DNA from: Rhodopseudomonas palustris
GTDB lineage: Bacteria; Pseudomonadota; Alphaproteobacteria; Rhizobiales; Xanthobacteraceae
DNA length: 64,000 nt
Direction of reading: 5' to 3'
Assembly: GCF_013415845.1 (NCBI RefSeq)
Contig: NZ_CP058907.1
Span: 2,170,001-2,234,000, forward strand
Of this stretch, positions 55,370 to 64,000 are shown piece by piece. The notes under the pieces were generated by a model that saw only the letters and a list, made by a program, of their open reading frames with translations, was not told the DNA's origin and ran no database searches. A program made the translations under genes and the position numbers. Within the stretch, counting starts at the first letter, position 1. The number at the start of each line of letters is the position of its first letter.

Positions 55370-55737
55370 CTATGCAATGCCGACGATCAGTTTTGACGGC
55401 GGCTGGTAGCGGTGCTGCGATGGCAGCTCGCCAACCCTGACTGACGTGATGAGATTTGGCTCATCGTCCAAACGATGGGCGTCTCGTCTCGTGCGTCTTG
55501 TTCCGAAGACTCTAGTCGAATGGCCGAGAGCCAACCGATTAGTTAGCGGTGGGTGGCCGTCCGAGCGCTCGCTCGCATCGATCGAAGTTTGCAGACGAAA
55601 CCCGGAGATCTCGTCCGCGTCGCGCCTCGTCGCCACGAGGCTCGCCGATCTCACGCCAGACAAGAAAGTCTGAACCCTGTCACCATACTGTCACACAACG
55701 CGGCGAGAGAGTGTCGGCAATTCACGTGGGAACCCTC
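55370..55737. other. Spacer without a recognisable gene, possible island debris
   Basis: No frame here has convincing codon use; the small frames on both strands overlap each other and lack ribosome sites. Composition returns to high GC toward 55738. The spacer separates the gene remnant from the decarboxylase and may hold the decarboxylase promoter. Confidence 0.5.
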
Positions 55738-58095
55738 ATGGACTACTTCAGGCGTTTCACCTTCCTGTTCTCGGCACCGACCTTCGATGCGGATGATCTC
55801 GAAGGCATTCGGTTCAATCAGATCGTCGCGGAGATCGAGCGGTCCGGCTTCGAGATCGTCAAGGCGCGCAAGCTGGAGGATGCCGAGATCGCGGTGCAGA
55901 CCGACGCCGCGATCGGCTGCATGGTGGTCGACTGGGGCAAGAAGGGCCTCGAGGGCAAGACCGCCGCGCTGATCAACCTGATGCGCCGGCGCGGTCTCGA
56001 TTTCCCGATCGTGCTACTGATCCGCCGCAAGAGGTTCGAGGAAGTGCCGGTCGAGGTGCTCGATTTCATCGACGGCTACGTGTTTCTGTCCGAGGAGACG
56101 CCGACCTTCATCGCCCGCAACCTGATCAGTCGGCTGAAGCAATATGCCGACACGCTGAAGACGCCGTTCTTCGGCGCGCTGGTCGACTATGCGGAGGAGG
56201 GCAACCAGCTCTGGACCTGCCCCGGCCACAACGGCGGCATGTTCTACAGCCGCAGCCCGATCGGGCGGGTGTTCATCGAGCATCTCGGCGAGGCGGTGTT
56301 CCGCGATGACCTCGATAATTCGGTGCTCGACCTCGGCGATCTGTTGACCCATGAGGGGCCGGCGCTGCGCGCGCAGAAGGAAGCCGCGCAGATCTTCGGT
56401 GCCGAGAAGACCTATTTCGTGCTCAACGGCACCTCGACCTCCAACAAGGTCGCCCTCGGCGCGCTCGTCTCCGACGGCGATCTGATCCTGTTCGATCGCA
56501 ACAATCACAAGGCGGCCCATCACGGCGCGCTGATGATGGGCGGCGGCATTCCCGTCTACATTCCCACGGTTCGCAACGCCTGGGGCCTGATCGGGCCGAT
56601 GGCGTGGGACGCGCTGGAAGAGACGGCGCTGCGCGAGTGCATCCGCAGCCATCCGCTGGTCAAGGATTCCGAAGCGTGGCGCAAGCCTCGCCCGTTCCGC
56701 GTCGCCGTGGTCGAACAGTGCACCTACGACGGCACCATCCACAGCGCCGAGATGATCCTGCGCCGCATCGGGCATTTGTGCGATTACATCCTGTTCGACG
56801 AAGCCTGGGCCGGCTTCATGAAGTTTCATCCGCTGTATGCCGGCCGCTTCGCGATGGGGCTGGCGAACCTCGGCGACGATGCGCCCGGCATCATCGCGAC
56901 GCAGTCGACCCACAAGCAGCTCGCCAGTTTCTCCCAGGCGTCGCAGATCCACATCAAGGATCGCCACATCCGAGGCCAGAAGCGGCGGGTCGAGCATCGG
57001 CGCTTCAACGAGAGCTTCATGCAGCACGCCTCGACGTCGCCGTTCTATCCGCTGTTCGCCTCGCTCGATGTCGGCGCGCAGATGATGAAGGGCCGCTCCG
57101 GCGAAGTGCTGTGGGACGATACGATCCGGCTTGGCATCGAGCTGCGCAAGAAGATCCGCGCGGTGCGGAGGGAGTTCGAGGAGAAGGAGGCGCGGGCGGA
57201 GCGGCGCTGGTTCTTCGATCCGTTCGTGCCCGATCGGGTGACGATCGCGGACGCCGCCCGTGAAGGCGCGGTGCACGACGTCGCCTGGGAGGCCGTGAGC
57301 ACCGACCAGCTCGCGACCGACCCGGCATTCTGGCAGATCGCGCCGGGCGCGGCCTGGCACGGCTTTGCCGATATGGCGCCTGGCTTCGCCATGACCGACC
57401 CGAACAAGCTGACGCTGCTGACGCCGGGCTTCGACCGCGCCACCGGCCGCTATGCCGAGCACGGCGTGCCGGCGCCGGTGGTGGCGCAATATCTGCGCGA
57501 GAACCGCATTGTTCCGGAAAAGAACGATCTCAACTCGCTGCTGTTTCTGCTGACGCCAGGCGTTGAGGCGAGCAAGGCCGGTACGCTGATCAGCGGCCTT
57601 GTCGCGTTCAAGAAGCTGCACGACGACAACGCGCCGCTCGACGAGGTGATCCCGGAATTCAGCCGGCGCCGGCCCGCGCGCTATGCCGGGGTCCGGCTGC
57701 GCGATTTGTGCGGGCAGATGCACCGGTTCTTCCGCGAAGCCGATGTCAGCGCGCTGCAGGCCAAGCAGTTTCTGCCCGAACATCTACCCGAGATCGCGAT
57801 GTCCCCGCACGATGCAGCGCGCTGCCTGGTCCGCAACGACGTCGACTATCTGCCGATCAGTCAGATCGCGGGCCGGATCGCCACCACGCCGTTCGTGGTC
57901 TATCCGCCGGGGATCGCGACCATCGTGCCCGGCGAGCGGCTGAGCGAGCGAGCCAAGCCGATGCTCGATTACTTGCAGATGTTCGAGCGCAGCTTCAACG
58001 AATTCCCCGGCTTCGAAGTCGAGATCCAGGGCGTCTATCGCGAGTTCGACGAATCGGGCCGGATTCGTCTCTACACCTATGTCGTGGCCGAATAA
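55738..58095 (+). CDS. Orn/Lys/Arg decarboxylase, PLP-dependent, with receiver-like N-terminal wing
   Basis: The 785-residue protein is a fold-type I group III decarboxylase. It has the N-terminal wing domain (residues 1-125), the core with LNGTSTSNKVALGALV, DEAWAGFMKFHP and the PLP lysine in STHKQLASF (about Lys393), and the C-terminal domain. The substrate (ornithine, lysine or arginine) is not decided by sequence. A GTG at 55711 is an alternative start. It is followed by a GNAT gene 22 bp away. Confidence 0.9.
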   Translation: MDYFRRFTFLFSAPTFDADDLEGIRFNQIVAEIERSGFEIVKARKLEDAEIAVQTDAAIGCMVVDWGKKGLEGKTAALINLMRRRGLDFPIVLLIRRKRFEEVPVEVLDFIDGYVFLSEETPTFIARNLISRLKQYADTLKTPFFGALVDYAEEGNQLWTCPGHNGGMFYSRSPIGRVFIEHLGEAVFRDDLDNSVLDLGDLLTHEGPALRAQKEAAQIFGAEKTYFVLNGTSTSNKVALGALVSDGDLILFDRNNHKAAHHGALMMGGGIPVYIPTVRNAWGLIGPMAWDALEETALRECIRSHPLVKDSEAWRKPRPFRVAVVEQCTYDGTIHSAEMILRRIGHLCDYILFDEAWAGFMKFHPLYAGRFAMGLANLGDDAPGIIATQSTHKQLASFSQASQIHIKDRHIRGQKRRVEHRRFNESFMQHASTSPFYPLFASLDVGAQMMKGRSGEVLWDDTIRLGIELRKKIRAVRREFEEKEARAERRWFFDPFVPDRVTIADAAREGAVHDVAWEAVSTDQLATDPAFWQIAPGAAWHGFADMAPGFAMTDPNKLTLLTPGFDRATGRYAEHGVPAPVVAQYLRENRIVPEKNDLNSLLFLLTPGVEASKAGTLISGLVAFKKLHDDNAPLDEVIPEFSRRRPARYAGVRLRDLCGQMHRFFREADVSALQAKQFLPEHLPEIAMSPHDAARCLVRNDVDYLPISQIAGRIATTPFVVYPPGIATIVPGERLSERAKPMLDYLQMFERSFNEFPGFEVEIQGVYREFDESGRIRLYTYVVAE

Positions 58096-58117
58096 CCTGC
58101 CGTCTCCTGGAGTTGCC

Positions 58118-58660
58118 GTGGACGCCGCTTCGCCGATCCTGATCCGCTCCTCGCACGACGGCGACGTCGAGGCGATGCTCGACATCTATCGCTATTACAT
58201 CCGGCGCGGCCTCGATGAGGGGATCGACGACCACGGCACGCCGCAGCCGGACGATCTGAAAGAGCGGCGCAAGAACTTGCGCAATCGTCGCTTCCCGCAT
58301 CTGGTGGCGATCCGTGGTGAGACGGTTGTCGGCTACGCTTATGTGGTGCTGTTCCGGAAGAGGCCAGCCTATCGCTACACTCTCAAACACTCGATCTATG
58401 TGCATCCGGATCACCTCGGCAGCGGCATCGGCCGGCTATTGATGCACGAGCTGATCGATGCCTGCGCCGCGGCGGGCTTCCGGCAAATGATCGGCTATAT
58501 CGACGCCGACAACGCCGCTTCGCTCGGTCTGCACCACAGCTTCGGCTTTGCCACAGTGGGGCGGCTGCCCGGCGTTGCCTATCGCTACGGCCGCTGGGCC
58601 GATACGGTGATGGTGCAGCGATCGCTCGGTGCGGGTGCGACCACGCCTCCTGTGGTTTGA
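58118..58660 (+). CDS. GNAT-family N-acetyltransferase
   Basis: The 180-residue protein has the GNAT core: GYAYVVLFRKRPAYRYTLKHSIYVHPDHLGSGIGRLLMHELID (acetyl-CoA pyrophosphate loop, HLGSGIGRLL) and YIDADNAASLGLHHSFGF. The pattern is that of phosphinothricin acetyltransferase (Pat)-like enzymes. GTG 58118 with GGAG upstream is preferred; ATG 58079 is within the decarboxylase end. It may acetylate a polyamine or amino acid, given its neighbour. Confidence 0.9.
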   Translation: MDAASPILIRSSHDGDVEAMLDIYRYYIRRGLDEGIDDHGTPQPDDLKERRKNLRNRRFPHLVAIRGETVVGYAYVVLFRKRPAYRYTLKHSIYVHPDHLGSGIGRLLMHELIDACAAAGFRQMIGYIDADNAASLGLHHSFGFATVGRLPGVAYRYGRWADTVMVQRSLGAGATTPPVV

Positions 58661-58701
58661 TCAGAGCTCGATCCGACAAGCTCCCTCTCAGGTTGCGCGC
58701 T

Positions 58702-60072
58702 TCAGAGTGAGGTCACGTCCGGCTTCTGAAACGTCAACGTGATCAGCGCGCCGCCGCCCGGAGCGTCGGCAACATCGATGGCGCCGCCGTGTTCGTCGAC
58801 GACAGCTTTGACGATCGCAAGCCCGAGTCCGGCGCCATCGCTGCGGGCGCGGTCGCCGCGCCAGAACCGCTGAAAGATCATGCCGCGGTCGGCCTCGGCG
58901 ATGCCGGGGCCATGATCGCGTACCGCCACGCTGGGCCCCGCTGCATCGACCTCGATCATCACCTCGGTGCCGGGTGGTGTATGGCGGATCGCATTGTCGA
59001 CGAGGTTGCGCAGCGCGCGCCGGATCATCTCGGCGTTGCCCCGCACAGGGACGGGATGATCACCGCCGCGCAGGCCGATCTCCTTGCCGGCCGCGAGCGC
59101 GGCCGGCGCGACGGTCTCAATCAGTTCGGTTGCGATCTCGACGAGGTCGACGGCTTCGTCCGGATCGACCCGCATCACGTCCATCTCGGCCACATCGAGC
59201 AATTGCGACACGATCCGGCTCATCGCGGCAAGGTTGCGCTGCAGGTCTGTTCCTGACGGCTTCGGCTGCAACGTTTCGATCCGCGCGCTGAGGATCGCGA
59301 GCGGTGTCCGCAATTCGTGGGCGGCATCAGCAGTGAAGCGGCGCTGTTCGTTGAAGCCGTGTTCGAGCCGATCGAACGCCTGATTGACCGCGCTGACCAG
59401 CGGCCGGATTTCGCTGGGAATGCCCTGCATCGGCAGTCGGATATCGGTGCGGCTCGGGGTGATGCCGGCGGCGCGCTCCGAAGCATCGACCAGGGGGCGG
59501 ATCGCGCGCCGGAAGATCACGATGTCGAAGGCGAGCAGCAGCAGCAGGATGGGGAGGACGATCCAGCCGGCGCGATGGAAGAAGTTTGCCGCAATGTCGT
59601 CGATGATGACGTCGCCGTTCGACAGGTCTTCCACCACCTGGATCGTCAGCGTCCGGTCGCCAATCCGTCGTTCGATACTGTCACCGGACAGGCCGCTGGA
59701 GCCGGTGACGACCCCGAACCACGAAGCGCGATCGGCGGATCGGCGCGGCGGCAGCAGCGGTTTGCGGTCCGGGTTCGAGCTGAACAGCACCTTGCCGGAG
59801 CTGTCGACCACCGCATAGGCATAGCGGCCGTAGGCGGCCGAATACACATCGCGCAGGTCCTGCGGGAGGGTGAGGCTGAGCTGTCCGTCCGGGCCGACAC
59901 TGAGGTGCTCGGCAACCACCTCGGCCTGGCGTCGCATGGCGTCGCCGTGCAGGCGGTCGATCTCGCGGTTGAGCAGGCAGAACAGGATCAGCGGCAGCAC
60001 CACCGCGGTGATCGTCAGCGCCACCACATGCAATAGCAGGATGCGGGCGGCGAGGGAGTCGCGCCGGAACAC
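58702..60072 (-). CDS. Sensor histidine kinase (HAMP, HisKA, HATPase_c)
   Basis: The 456-residue kinase has two membrane helices (residues about 8-30 and 165-185) around a periplasmic domain, a HAMP region, the H-box TADAAHELRTPLAILSARIE, N-box RNLVDNAIRHT and G-boxes DHGPGIAEADRGMIFQRFWRG and GAGLGLAIVKAVVDEHGG. It starts with GTG at 60072, adjacent to the stop of its response regulator. The divergent RND efflux genes suggest a metal or envelope signal. Confidence 0.92.
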   Translation of the reverse strand: MFRRDSLAARILLLHVVALTITAVVLPLILFCLLNREIDRLHGDAMRRQAEVVAEHLSVGPDGQLSLTLPQDLRDVYSAAYGRYAYAVVDSSGKVLFSSNPDRKPLLPPRRSADRASWFGVVTGSSGLSGDSIERRIGDRTLTIQVVEDLSNGDVIIDDIAANFFHRAGWIVLPILLLLLAFDIVIFRRAIRPLVDASERAAGITPSRTDIRLPMQGIPSEIRPLVSAVNQAFDRLEHGFNEQRRFTADAAHELRTPLAILSARIETLQPKPSGTDLQRNLAAMSRIVSQLLDVAEMDVMRVDPDEAVDLVEIATELIETVAPAALAAGKEIGLRGGDHPVPVRGNAEMIRRALRNLVDNAIRHTPPGTEVMIEVDAAGPSVAVRDHGPGIAEADRGMIFQRFWRGDRARSDGAGLGLAIVKAVVDEHGGAIDVADAPGGGALITLTFQKPDVTSL

Positions 60073-60747
60073 TTACTTGATCTCCGACAGCAGATAGCCG
60101 ACGCCTCGGATCGTCCGGATCTGCACCGTGGCGCCGAGCTCTTCGAGCTGCTTGCGCAGCCGCGAGACATAGACCTCGACCGCGTTCGACGCGACGTCGC
60201 CGCCGAGCCCGAACATCTGATCCTCCAGCGTCTTCTTCGGCACCACGCGGCCCTGCCGGCGCAGCAGCAATTCGAGCACGTTGAGCTCACGACCAGATAG
60301 GAGGCGAGGCTCGCCGTCGATCAGGATCTGGCGGCCTTCGGTATCGAAGGTGAGATTGCCGAGCGACAGCGAGCGGCCGAGCAGATGCCCCGGCCGACGC
60401 AGGATGGCCTCGATCCGCGCCACCATTTCCTCGATCGCGAACGGCTTGACCAGGTAGTCGTCGGCACCGGCCTTCAGGCCGGAGACGCGGTCCTGCACGC
60501 CGCTGCGCGCGGTCAGCACCAGCACCGGGATCGATTCATGGCCGGCCCGCAGCTCGCGCAACAGCGACATGCCGTCGCCGTCCGGCAAACCGAGATCGAG
60601 CGCCATAGCGACGTAGTTCACCAATGCGAGGGCAGCGCGCGCATCCTCGACGCCGCTGACGACATCGACATCGTAGCCGGCGGCGTTGACGCCCCGTGAA
60701 ATCAGGTCCGCCAGCTCGAGGTTGTCTTCGACGATCAGGAGGCGCAT
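60073..60747 (-). CDS. OmpR-family response regulator
   Basis: The 224-residue regulator has a receiver domain with the acceptor Asp51 in ALDLGLPDGDG and VKPF lysine, and an OmpR/PhoB winged-helix with LSGRELNVLELLLRRQGRVV and VYVSRLRKQLEELGATVQIRTIRGVGY. It is in an operon with the kinase and divergent from the efflux genes, 198 bp apart; this intergenic region contains GTGTAAGC twice (60796-60803 and 60875-60882), possible binding half-sites. Confidence 0.93.
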   Translation of the reverse strand: MRLLIVEDNLELADLISRGVNAAGYDVDVVSGVEDARAALALVNYVAMALDLGLPDGDGMSLLRELRAGHESIPVLVLTARSGVQDRVSGLKAGADDYLVKPFAIEEMVARIEAILRRPGHLLGRSLSLGNLTFDTEGRQILIDGEPRLLSGRELNVLELLLRRQGRVVPKKTLEDQMFGLGGDVASNAVEVYVSRLRKQLEELGATVQIRTIRGVGYLLSEIK

Positions 60748-60945
60748 CGCGGGGCAAACGAGATTGTGACGATCGGGACTTGTGCGTCGTACCACGTGTA
60801 AGCAGTGAGCGTACAGCGGGCAAATCCGGAAATAATTGGTAATTTTGCGAGGACAGCGGAGCCGTGTCAGGTTGGTGTAAGCTCGGTCTGCTAACCACAG
60901 CGAAGGCGTCCGGAAACGGCCGATCTGTTCGACTGCGGGGCGCAG

Positions 60946-62151
60946 ATGCAGCACAGCTGGAAGACACCGATTTTTGCTGCAGCGACCGCGGTTCTCGTGG
61001 CGGCTGGGTGCGCTGGGCTAGCGATGCGCTCAGGCGATCTCGTGGGATCGGCATGTGCGCAGCCGGCGGATACGAGCCGGGATGGCATCGATCTCGCCCA
61101 GCAGACGATCGCGCTCTCAGCCAAGCAGGTCGAGGCGATCACCATCGAACCGGTCGAGCAGCGCGAATTCCGTATTACCAAGGACGCGCTGGGGTCGATC
61201 GCCTACAACGAGAATCTGCTGGTGCAGGTGTTCACGCCCTATGCCGGACGGATCATCGACACCTTCTTCAATCTCGGCGACGAGGTGAAGAAAGGCGCGC
61301 CGCTGTTCACCATCGACAGTTCCGACTTGCTGCAGGCGGAGTCGACGCTGCTGGCGACCGCCGGCGTGCTCGAGCTGCAGAACCGGAATCTCAACCGCGT
61401 GCGCCAGCTACTCAAGACCGGCGGTGCGCCGCAGCGCGATGTCGATCAGGCGACGTCCGATCAACAGACCGCCGAGGGCAATCATAAGGCCGCGCGCGAC
61501 GCGGTGCGCATCTTCGGCAAATCGGAGGCCGAGATCGACCGCATCATCGTCGAGCGGCATGTCGACTCCACCTTGATCGTGCGCAGCCCGGTGGACGGGC
61601 AGGTGACCGCACGCAACGCAGCGCCCGGCCTCTACGTGCAACCCGGCAGCGCGCCTGCGCCGCTGACACTCGCCAATCTGTCGATCAAATGGATGGTGGC
61701 GAACGTTGTCGAGACCGATGCGCCGGCCTTCCGGCTCGGTCAGCCGGTTGAGGCGCGGGTGGCAGCCTATCCCGGCCAGGTGTTTCGCGGCCGGGTGACG
61801 GCGCTCGGCAGCAGCATCGATCCAAGTTCGCACCGCCAGTTGGTCCGCTCCGAGATCGACGACCCGGCCAATCTGTTACGTCCCGGCATGCTGGCCAACT
61901 TCACCATCGAGGTGGCAAAGCCGGTGACGTCGCCCGCGGTGCAGCTCGACGCGGTCGTTCGCGAGGGCGACGGCACCATGGCGGTTTGGGTGACACGCGA
62001 CCGTCGCAGCTTCCAGCGCCGGCTGGTCAAGATCGGCCTGGCGCAAAACGGCCGCCGCCAGATCCTCGACGGTGTCGCGCCGGGTGAGCTGGTGGTCGGG
62101 ACCGGCGCGATCTTCCTCAGCAACAAGCTCGCGAACGCCGCGAGCGGCTGA
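60946..62151 (+). CDS. RND efflux periplasmic adaptor (CzcB/CusB-like)
   Basis: The 401-residue membrane-fusion protein has a signal sequence or lipid anchor near residue 22 (VAAGC, a weak lipobox), a coiled-coil hairpin (residues about 115-190), lipoyl and beta-barrel domains with NAAPGLYVQPGSAPAPLTLANLS, and PGMLANFTIEVA. It links the inner-membrane pump encoded 29 bp downstream to an outer-membrane channel not present in the window. Confidence 0.88.
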   Translation: MQHSWKTPIFAAATAVLVAAGCAGLAMRSGDLVGSACAQPADTSRDGIDLAQQTIALSAKQVEAITIEPVEQREFRITKDALGSIAYNENLLVQVFTPYAGRIIDTFFNLGDEVKKGAPLFTIDSSDLLQAESTLLATAGVLELQNRNLNRVRQLLKTGGAPQRDVDQATSDQQTAEGNHKAARDAVRIFGKSEAEIDRIIVERHVDSTLIVRSPVDGQVTARNAAPGLYVQPGSAPAPLTLANLSIKWMVANVVETDAPAFRLGQPVEARVAAYPGQVFRGRVTALGSSIDPSSHRQLVRSEIDDPANLLRPGMLANFTIEVAKPVTSPAVQLDAVVREGDGTMAVWVTRDRRSFQRRLVKIGLAQNGRRQILDGVAPGELVVGTGAIFLSNKLANAASG

Positions 62152-62180
62152 TCGACAGCAAAAGCCGGCGGCCCTCATCG

Positions 62181-64000
62181 TGTTCAAAAGCATCATCGAG
62201 TTCGGCCTGACCCGCAAGGCCATCATCGTGCTGGCGCTGATCGTGTTCTGCGGTGCTGGCATCGCGGCGTTCACCCGGCTCAACGTCGAAGCCTATCCCA
62301 ATCCCGCGCCGGTGATCCTCGAGATCACTGCCCAGGCCGCTGGGTTGTCTGCCGAGGAGATGGAGAAGTACTACACCATCCCGATGGAGGTCGGGTTGTA
62401 CCCTACGCCCGGCGTGGTCAATATCCGTTCGACATCGTTCTACGGCCTGTCTTTCGTCCGCGTCACCTTTGCCTACGGTGTCGACTACTATTTCGCGCTG
62501 ACGCAGGCGGCCAATTCGATCCAGCAGAACATCTCGCTGCCGAACAATCTGGTGCCGACCATTCAGCAGTCGAGCCTGGTCGGCGAGATCTTTCGCTATC
62601 AGCTGGTCGGGCCGCCGAACTACGGCCTGACTAACCTGCGCACCGTGCAGGACTATATCGTGGCGCGGCGGCTGATGACGGTGCCCGGTGTGGTGCAGAT
62701 CAACGCCTGGGGCGGCACCACCAAGCAGTTCAACGTCGATGCAGATCTGCAGAAGCTGGAAGCCTACAACATCACCGTGCCGCAGATGGTGTCGGCGCTC
62801 GGCAACTCGAACCTCAATGTCGGTGCGCGAGAGATCACCATCGGCCAGCAGTCGGTCAACATTCGCGGGATTGGACTGGTCGATTCCGGTGGCGATGATT
62901 CCATCGCCAATGGCTACAAGGTCCAGGACATCGAAAACGTCGTGCTGACCCAGTCGGGCGGGCTGCCGATCCAGATCAAGGATGTCGCCAAGGTTTCGGT
63001 CGGCTATGTGCCGCGGCTCGGCATCGCCGGGCGAGACAGCAGCGACGATGTCGCCGCCGCGATCGTGGTGATGGGGCGGACCCAGCACACCAACGACATC
63101 GTGCCGAAGGTCGAGGAGGAGGTCGCCAAGCTCAACCGCGACGGCAGCCTGCCGCCCGGCGTCAAGATCGTGCCGTATTACGATCGCGGCGCGCTTGTGG
63201 CGGTGACCACCCGGACGGTGCTGCACAATCTGATCGTCGGGTGCCTCTTGGTGTTCCTGATCCAATGGATCTTTCTCGGAGATCTGCGCAGCGCGCTGAT
63301 CGTCAGCGCCAGCATTCCGTTCGCGCTGTTCTTCTCGATCATCATCCTGGTGCTGCGCGGCGAGGATGCGAACCTGTTGTCGCTCGGCGCGGTCGATTTC
63401 GGCATCATCGTCGATTCTGCCGTGATCATGATGGAGAACATCTTCCGCAACTTGCAATCGCCGGCCGAGCAGCAACGCCGGATGCTGGCGCAGCTGCAGC
63501 AGAGCGGTGCCGGCACGGGCGAGCCGCAGGTGTGGACCGATCGGTTGCGGCTGATTTTCCTCAGCGCGCTGCAGGTCGACAAGGCAGTGCTGTTCACCGC
63601 CGCGATCACGGTGACGGCGTTCGTGCCGCTGTTCACCATGCAGGGCGTCGAAGGCCAGATCTTCGGACCGATGGCGCGCACCTACGGCTATGCGCTGGCG
63701 GGCGCGCTGATCTCGACTTTCACGATCACGCCGGTGCTAGCCTCGCTCCTGCTGCCGAAGACGATCGAAGAACACGAGACCGCGATCGTGCGCGGTCTGC
63801 GCCGCGCGTATGAGCCGGTGCTGCGCTGGTCGCTTGGACGTACCAAGGTCGCTGCTGTTGCTGGCCTGGTGTTCCTTTGTGTCGCGGGCTTGGCGGCGAG
63901 CCGTCTCGGCAGTGAGTTTCTGCCGGCGTTGGAGGAAGGCAATTTCTGGATCCGGGCCGCGATGCCGCCGACCATGTCACTCGATGCCGGCACAAGTTAC
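62181..64000 (+). CDS. Heavy-metal efflux RND permease (CzcA/CusA family), 3' end outside window
   Basis: The frame starts with GTG at 62181 (MFKSIIEFGLTRKAIIVLAL) and stays open to the window end, giving over 600 codons of a roughly 1,030-residue pump. It shows the periplasmic PN1 region, and the diagnostic HME-RND helix-4 motif AVDFGIIVDSAVIMMEN. It exports metal ions such as Cu, Ag, Co, Zn or Cd with proton counterflow. Neither the metal nor the C-terminus can be judged from this window. Confidence 0.92.

Noticed and set aside
56014..57783. A 589-codon minus-strand frame opposite the decarboxylase
   Set aside because: Antisense shadow of a well-supported PLP decarboxylase; no recognisable motifs.
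62117..63475. A 452-codon minus-strand frame opposite the RND pump
   Set aside because: Shadow of the pump gene, whose frame is open to the window end and carries HME-RND motifs.

Overview
The window is high-GC chromosomal DNA (coding third positions strongly G/C) of an alphaproteobacterium in the Bradyrhizobium/Rhodopseudomonas group (Nitrobacteraceae). It looks most like Rhodopseudomonas palustris. Support comes from a complete acpXL-type very-long-chain fatty acid cluster for lipid A, an Irr-type iron control element, leader-peptide attenuators before ilvB and leuA, TRAP and ABC uptake systems, and short palindromic dispersed repeats typical of the group. The species call is an inference from gene content.

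Layout. 1-4.4 kb: partial LOG-family gene, Atm1/HMT-type ABC exporter, psd and pssA (phosphatidylethanolamine pathway). 4.6-12.1 kb: RraA-like protein, a MotA/MotB pair, the Kup potassium transporter, a rhodanese, a PLP aminotransferase and a solitary PotF-like binding protein. 12.2-21.5 kb: a beta-barrel outer-membrane protein, then on the minus strand acpXL-fabZ-fabF1-fabF2-adh-lpxXL and a downstream B12-type radical SAM gene. 21.7-28.2 kb: ParB-like protein, MgtC, TonB receptor with Irr box, HerA-like ATPase, UbiC-like protein. 28.2-38.9 kb: serB/miaA with interlocking start codons, then ilvB, ilvH and ilvC (ilvB behind a promoter, leader peptide and attenuator), and a FadR-type regulator with its operator next to a LivK-type binding protein. 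39-40.6 kb: an orphan beta-propeller gene of lower GC. 40.7-46.8 kb: glycine betaine/choline ABC genes, divergent from a nitrate/sulfonate-type ABC system plus NUDIX protein. 46.9-53.2 kb: bioB, leuA with its own leucine-rich leader, and a DctPQM TRAP transporter. 53.4-58.7 kb: Spy-like protein, tRNA-Lys(CTT), a low-GC HEPN-like gene with gene debris behind it, an Orn/Lys/Arg decarboxylase and a GNAT. 58.7-64 kb: a two-component system divergent from an HME-RND metal efflux adaptor and pump; the pump runs off the window.

Themes. Branched-chain amino acid synthesis (ilvB, ilvH, ilvC, leuA) appears to be controlled by transcription attenuation at two separate loci. Envelope biogenesis is represented by psd/pssA and by the VLCFA-lipid A cluster. 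In that cluster one ketosynthase has lost the catalytic Cys and its partner keeps it, as in the alpha/chain-length-factor pairs of type II polyketide synthases. The B12 radical SAM gene next to the cluster is the best candidate here for an undescribed lipid-modifying step. No prophage, CRISPR array, rRNA operon or intact insertion sequence was seen. Coordinates and motifs were read by eye; family names rest on motif recognition, not on database searches.
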